This document shows, one piece after another, positions 28,301-34,300 of a stretch of 64,000 bases of DNA. Location: positions 57,441,439-57,505,438 of the forward strand of contig NC_088800.1 in the NCBI RefSeq assembly GCF_011386835.1, written 5' to 3'. The stretch comes from Chrysemys picta bellii (taxonomy: Eukaryota > Chordata > Testudines > Emydidae). The first letter of the stretch is position 1; each line of letters starts with the position of its first letter. The notes beneath the pieces were generated by a model that searched no databases, was not told where the DNA came from, and saw only the letters and a program-made list of their open reading frames with translations. Position numbers and translations under genes: made by a program.

Positions 28301-31300
28301 TCCTGGAGCCAGGGAGATGTCTTTTGCTGACCCCAGGGTGTTCTGATTTGGGAAAGTTATCTTCATTTACGATATGTGTTTAAGTACAAAAAACATATGT
28401 AGAAATAAAGCTATTGTGGTTGTAAAGTCAAGTATTCAAAGGTTAGAAAATGCCAGACTCACCTTTTCTCATGCAAACTTAATTGGGACCCTCCGTGCTT
28501 ATGCATTATGATGGTCTTTAATTACATGATCACCTACTATTTCTTTCCACAGGACTTCTGCCCCATTCAGTGCAGAGAGTGGAGGCTGCTCAGGAAATAA
28601 ATCAGCATTATGCAGTGAATTAGGCAAAACCAAAAAATGCTCAAGATATTAGACCAGCCCCTAAAAACACTAATAAATGAGTCACTGGGAAGAGCACATC
28701 GAAAACAGCAATACATTGGACTGCTTCAGTGACCTGCACAGAATGATTGCTTTAGCAGACACCTGTGATGTGTACAAATCTCTGGCACATTCTGACCAGA
28801 TCAGTGACTGTAAGCTAGAGGTGGAAATAGGGAAGTATAAAGCATAAGGCTGGTCTACCCTACCACTTAAGTCAATGTAATTTATGTTGCTCAGGAGTCT
28901 GAAAACTACACCCTGCTGAGAGATGTAGGTTACATTGACTTAAAGCAGTGTCCACACTGTGCTATGATGCTCTGCCGCTGACATAGGGCTTGGCTACACT
29001 TGTAGATGTAGCGCGCTGTGAGTTAAACCAGCTCTCGGAGACCACAGCAGAGAAAGCACTGCCGTGTGTTCACACTGTCAGCTGCAAGCGCACTGGTGTG
29101 GCTACATTTGCAGCACTTGCAGTGGCATTGGGAGCAGTGCATTATGGGCAGCTATCCCACAGAGCACCTCTTCCCATTCTGGCACTGTGGCTTGTGGGAA
29201 GGGGGTGAGGGGGTGCAGGGCATTCTGAGTCCTGTCCCAATGCATTGCTTCGCATCCCAGCAATCCCTGTGCTTCCATCCACATTTGGCGCCATCTTTCA
29301 ACGGTTTTTGTACTGTGCGCTCTGTCTTCCCTTTCGGTCTGCGGGAATGGATCCCAAACTGCTGAGGAATATGCTGATGGGTCTCACCAGCACGTCACAA
29401 ATTGCAGTCGAGTTACTCCTTAAGCTACAAAGTGACAGTGAGGAGTCTGATGATGATGTCTACTCACATAACGCTTACGACACGAGATTGCTTGTGGCAT
29501 TCACGGACATGCTCACCGCAGTGGAATGCCACTTTTGGACTCAGGAAACAAGCACTGAGTGGTGGGATCACATCGTCATGCAAGTCTGGGATGACGAGCA
29601 GTGGCTGCAGACCTTTCGGATGAGAAATGCCATTTTCATGGGACTGTGTACTGAGCTTGCCCCCACCCTGCGGCGCAAGGACACAAGATTGAGAGCTGCC
29701 CTGCCAGTGGAGAAGTGGGTGGCTATTGCAATCTGGAAGCTGGCAATTCCAGACAACTACCCATCGGTCGCTAACCAGTTTGGAGTGGGAAAGTCGACCG
29801 TTGGAATCATGTTGATGCAAGTTTGCAGGGCCATTAATTGCATCCTGCTCAGAAGAACCATGACTCAGGGTAACATGCATGACATTGTGGCTGGCTTTGC
29901 ACAAATGGGTTTCCCTAACCGTGGAGGGGTGATAGATGGGATGCATATTCCAATTCTGGTACCAGCACACTTGACCTCCAAGTACATAAATCAGAAGGGG
30001 TATTTCTCTATGGCTCTCCAGGCACTTGTGGATCACCGTGGTCGTTTCATTGATATTAATACAGGCTGGTCCGGAAAGGTGCATGACGCACGCATCTTTC
30101 AGAACACAGGCCTGTTCAGGAAGCTGCAAGCTGAGATTTTCTTCCCAGATCAGAAGATCACTGAAGAGGAAGTCAAAATGCCCATTGTGATCCTTGGAGA
30201 TCCCGCTTACCCGTTAATGCCGTGGCTCATGAAACCCTACACAGGGAGCCTTGGCAGCAGCAAGGAGTGGTTAAACAACAGGCTGAGTCGGTGCAGAATG
30301 ACTGTGGAGTGTGCTTTTGGACATTTAAAGAACCGCCGGCGCTGTCTGTATGGGAAGCTGGAGCTGGCCGATGACAACATCTCCACAGTTATATCCGCGT
30401 GCTGTACCCTCCATAACATTTGTGAAGGGAAGGGTGAAAGATTCACTCAGGCATGGACCGAGGAGGTTCAACATCTGGAGGCTGAATTTGAACAGCCAGA
30501 GAGCAGGGGTATTAGAGGGGCACAGCGCATGGCTGCAAGGATTAGGGATGCCTTCAGGGAGCAATTTGAAGCTGAAAGCCACCAGTAATGTCTGGTGCCC
30601 TGCACGGGAGTGAAGTGCAGTGGTTCCAATGTTAGTAGGAATCTGTGTTTGCTACATATGATGCACTGACTTGCAGTGCCTGTTGCTTTCCTGGGCTACG
30701 GTATCTTTTACTTAATGCAATAATAAAGAATGTTTTCAAAGCCAAAAAATTCATGTATTGAAAAGAAACACAACTGCTTGAGAAACAGAAAGGGCATGAC
30801 ACATCTGTGCTGTGTGGGAGGAGGGAAGGGGGTGTGGTGGAGAACGGGACAATCACAGATTTGTGTATGTCCTGTTATCATATTCAGCCTTCCTGTCTGG
30901 AGTGCCGTGCAATGAGTGCTGCACTTCAGGCTGGCTAAAATGCATGGTGATGGGGGTTGAGTGCAGTGGGGAAGGGTCATAGTTTGCAGGGCTGGGTGGT
31001 GAAGCTACAGGTATTGGAGGCAGCTGGTGACAATAAGAACCTGGATGTTGGGGAAAGTGGGTTGTCGGTGACATGGAGGCACAAGGTAAAGAGTTTTGGG
31101 ACAAGGGCTTCGGGGGGGGGGGCGGGCGCAAAAGTGCTCCACCTGCATTGCTAGGAGTGCCTGTATCAAGTCCGCATGGCGCTCCATGATGCTGAGCAGC
31201 CGCTCCGTGCTTTGGTGCCAGCGATCCACATTCTGCTGGTGGACTCTCCTTTCAGTCTCCCACTACTCCTGCACTTTTTGATTTTCATTAAGGGACCTCT

Positions 31301-34300
31301 GCATGACTTCATGCAGCATGTCCTCTTTGCTTATTCGCAGATGCTTCCTAATTCTTTGGAGTCTTTCGGCCATTGATAACAAGGACGGCTGGGATCTCAA
31401 GGTTGCAGCTGTAAAGCCAAAATGCAACACTTAACAGAAGCAGCATTGTTCACACCAGACACAGCAATGATCCGGCCGTACTTAAAGACAAGCACAGTGT
31501 ACACAATAGCAGAAATTGCCCGTCCCAAAGAGAGCACACATAACCCACAGAAGCCCCAAAATGGTGAGTAAGCACAGGGGCAAGGGAGACTGATTGTTTC
31601 ACGGCCGTACTGTCCTCTGGGGTTCTGTGCCTTGGGGAGAGCCAACAGCTGCAGGGGGCCCCTATACTGAACACTGTCCCCACATTTTCCACAGGATGAG
31701 TTCGTCCTGGAAGATATCTCACTGCTGAGGGTGACCTGGGAAGCAAGGGAGGGTCTTCTACTAAAATGCGGCTTCCACCCTGACCCATATGCAGCTTACC
31801 TGTGTGCAGCAATGGTCCCTCCGCCCCTCACGGCACAGTGGTGCAGACATGTTAGCCTTACTGGGACAAGGAGCACAGTAGCTCTGCCAAGGAACCTGCT
31901 CAAGTGGATTGCCCAGCTTCTGCATGAGACCTTTGAAGAGATCACTGAGGCCCATTACCACGATGTGAGAGAGCACATCAATGCCCTATTCTGCATCTAG
32001 GCATTCATGCAGCCCTAACCCTCCTCACCCCAAGTGCCTGCACCAAACAACTTCCTTCCCAAAATAAAAGCCGCTTATCAGGCACCTCCTCTGGTGTTTG
32101 TTTGTCCCCAAGCATCGTCCGCTGCGACTGGCTACCTTCCTCCTGGCTTGAAAACGGCTCCTGGCTGCATGCATGTAGGGATTCTGGGCTGTCCCCCTCC
32201 TCCTCAGCACCTTCATTCCCGCTTTCCTCCTCCTGCCTTGTTGAACTGGGCTCTGAAGTGTCCATGGTGGTCTTCAGAGTGGAGGTGGGGTCGCCCCCAA
32301 GTATTGTGTCCAGCTCTTTGTAGAAACGGCAGGTCACGGGGGCAGCACCGGAGCAGCTGTTTGCCTCGCACGCTTTGCGGTAGGCTTTCCGCAGCTCCTT
32401 CACTTTAACCCTGCACTGCACTGCGTCCCGGGCATGGCTCCTTTCCATCATGTCCTTTGATATCTACCTGTAGGTATCGTAATTCCTATGACTGGAGCGC
32501 AGCTCGGACTGGACAGCTTCCTCCCCCCAAACACTGATGATGTCCAGCACCTCGCCATTGCTTCATACTGGGGATCGCTGGCATATGGAGGCATGGTCAC
32601 CTGGAAAGATGCGCTGAGAGCACTACACGCCTTTCTGAGCAAACAGGAAGGGGATTTTCAAAATTCCCAGAGAATTTAAAGGGTGGGTCTGACGGTTGGT
32701 CACCTGAGGGCAGGGCAGTAGAGTTCAAAGTGATGACCAGAGTGGCTAGAACAGGCATTGTGGGACACTTCAAGAGGCCAATCAGAGCACATTAATAGAC
32801 CAGGATGTCTACACTGGCACTGTGGCACTCCAGCCGGGGCGCAGCAAGCATTATGCTTCTCATGGAGGTGGATTACCAGGAGCGCTCCAGCCGTGGAGTC
32901 CAGGCACTCTACGTGCCTTGCCAGTGTGGACGCGTCATGAGTTAGGGCACCCAGGGCTGCTTTAATGCGCTCTAACTCACAAGTGTAGCCAAGCCCATAG
33001 CTTATGCCTCTCACGGAGGTGGAGTAATTATGCCAATGGGCGAGCGCTCTCCCATCAGCATAGTGTGTCTTCACCAGATGCACTACAGCGGTGCAGCTGC
33101 ATTGGTGGAGCTACTCCAATGTAGCATGGTAGTGTAGACTTGCCCATAGTCTGAAGCCAGAGGCGCAACTGTGTAGCCAGCATGACAGAGGAGTGCAAGA
33201 AAGAGATTTCTTCAAATGAATTACCAGGAATCATAAAAGACACCTATCAAATGATTAAAGGCCACCCTGTAGCTCTCTGTCCTCTTGTGGGGTCTCAGAG
33301 TCATTCCCCAGGTTGTGGTCAGGAACATACACTCAATACACAGGATACATAATTCAATGTTTCCGTTAAATACCCAAACCAACAATTATTAATAAGCACC
33401 TCCAACCACCCCTCTGCCACAGATACTTAAAAACAATGAGGAAACCCTGTGATTAACTGTGGGAGAAAGGAGATGCTAAAGCCATCATAAATAGGGGAAT
33501 GGTGAATAGGAGGAGGGAGGTGATCATGATGGTCCCTTCTGGCCCATAGTCTGTGAGATGTTACCGCTGTATACAGCATTGGGGAGAGCGATGCTGGACT
33601 GCTGCATGCAGTTCTACAGTCTAGATTTGGAAAAGGATGTTGAAAAACTGGAGAAGGTGCAGAAGTGAGACACAAAAATTATTCAAGGACTGAAAAAAAG
33701 GCCTGATCATGAGAGACTTACGGAGCTTTATTATGCTGTACCTCTATGGGGAGACAATGTCAGGTGCTAAGGGGCTCTTTAATCTAAGGGAGTGGGAAGC
33801 AGAACAAGAGTCAATGCCTGAAAGTTAAAGCCAGATAAATTCAAATTAGACATCAGGAACAAATGTTAGCAGTGAGGGTGATTAAGCATGGGAACAAACT
33901 AACCCAGGTGGATTCTTCATCTCTTAATGTCTTCACATCAAGATCTGATACCTTTCTGGAAGATATGTTTTAGCCAAACACAAGTCATTGGATTCAGTGC
34001 AGCGGGAATGGGCCTGTGTTATGCATAGGGCCCTACCGAATTCACAATCCATTTTGGTCAATTTCACAGTCATAGGAATTAAAAAATCATAAATTTCATG
34101 ATTTCAGCTATTTAAATCTGAAATTTCACAGAGTTGTAATTGTAGGGGTCCTGACCCAAAAAGGAGTTGCGGGGTGGTTGCAAGGTTATTGTAGGGAGGG
34201 GGTTGCAATACTGCTACCCTTACTTCTGTGCTGCTGCTGGTGGTGGTGCTGCCTTCAGAGCTGGGAAGCTGGAGAGTGGCGGCTGCTGGCCAGGAGCCCA

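Larger units (their letters stand above)
28986..32996 (+). mobile_element. Complete PIF/Harbinger DNA transposon (4011 bp)
   Basis: The ends are an inverted repeat, GGGCTTGGCTACACTTGT at 28986 and its exact complement ending at 32996, flanked by a 3 bp target duplication ATA (28983-28985 and 32997-32999). It carries an intact DDE transposase on the plus strand and a Myb/SANT-type gene on the minus strand, the two-gene layout of this superfamily. It sits in IL20RB intron 1, antisense to the host gene. Confidence 0.93.
28847..33145. mobile_element. Harbinger-type MITE split by the autonomous Harbinger
   Basis: Ends AGGCTGGTCTACCCTA (from 28847) and its imperfect complement TAGTGTAGACTTGCCC (to 33145), flanked by ATA at 28844-28846 and 33146-33148. 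The MITE halves are 28847-28985 and 32997-33145; without the insertion it would be about 0.29 kb. Confidence 0.75.

Noticed and set aside
29245..29346. An upstream start for the Harbinger transposase
   Set aside because: The 34 extra residues have no family similarity that I recognise; MDPK at 29347 is the usual type of start.
29464..30129. A 221-codon minus-strand frame
   Set aside because: It is the antisense shadow of the Harbinger transposase.
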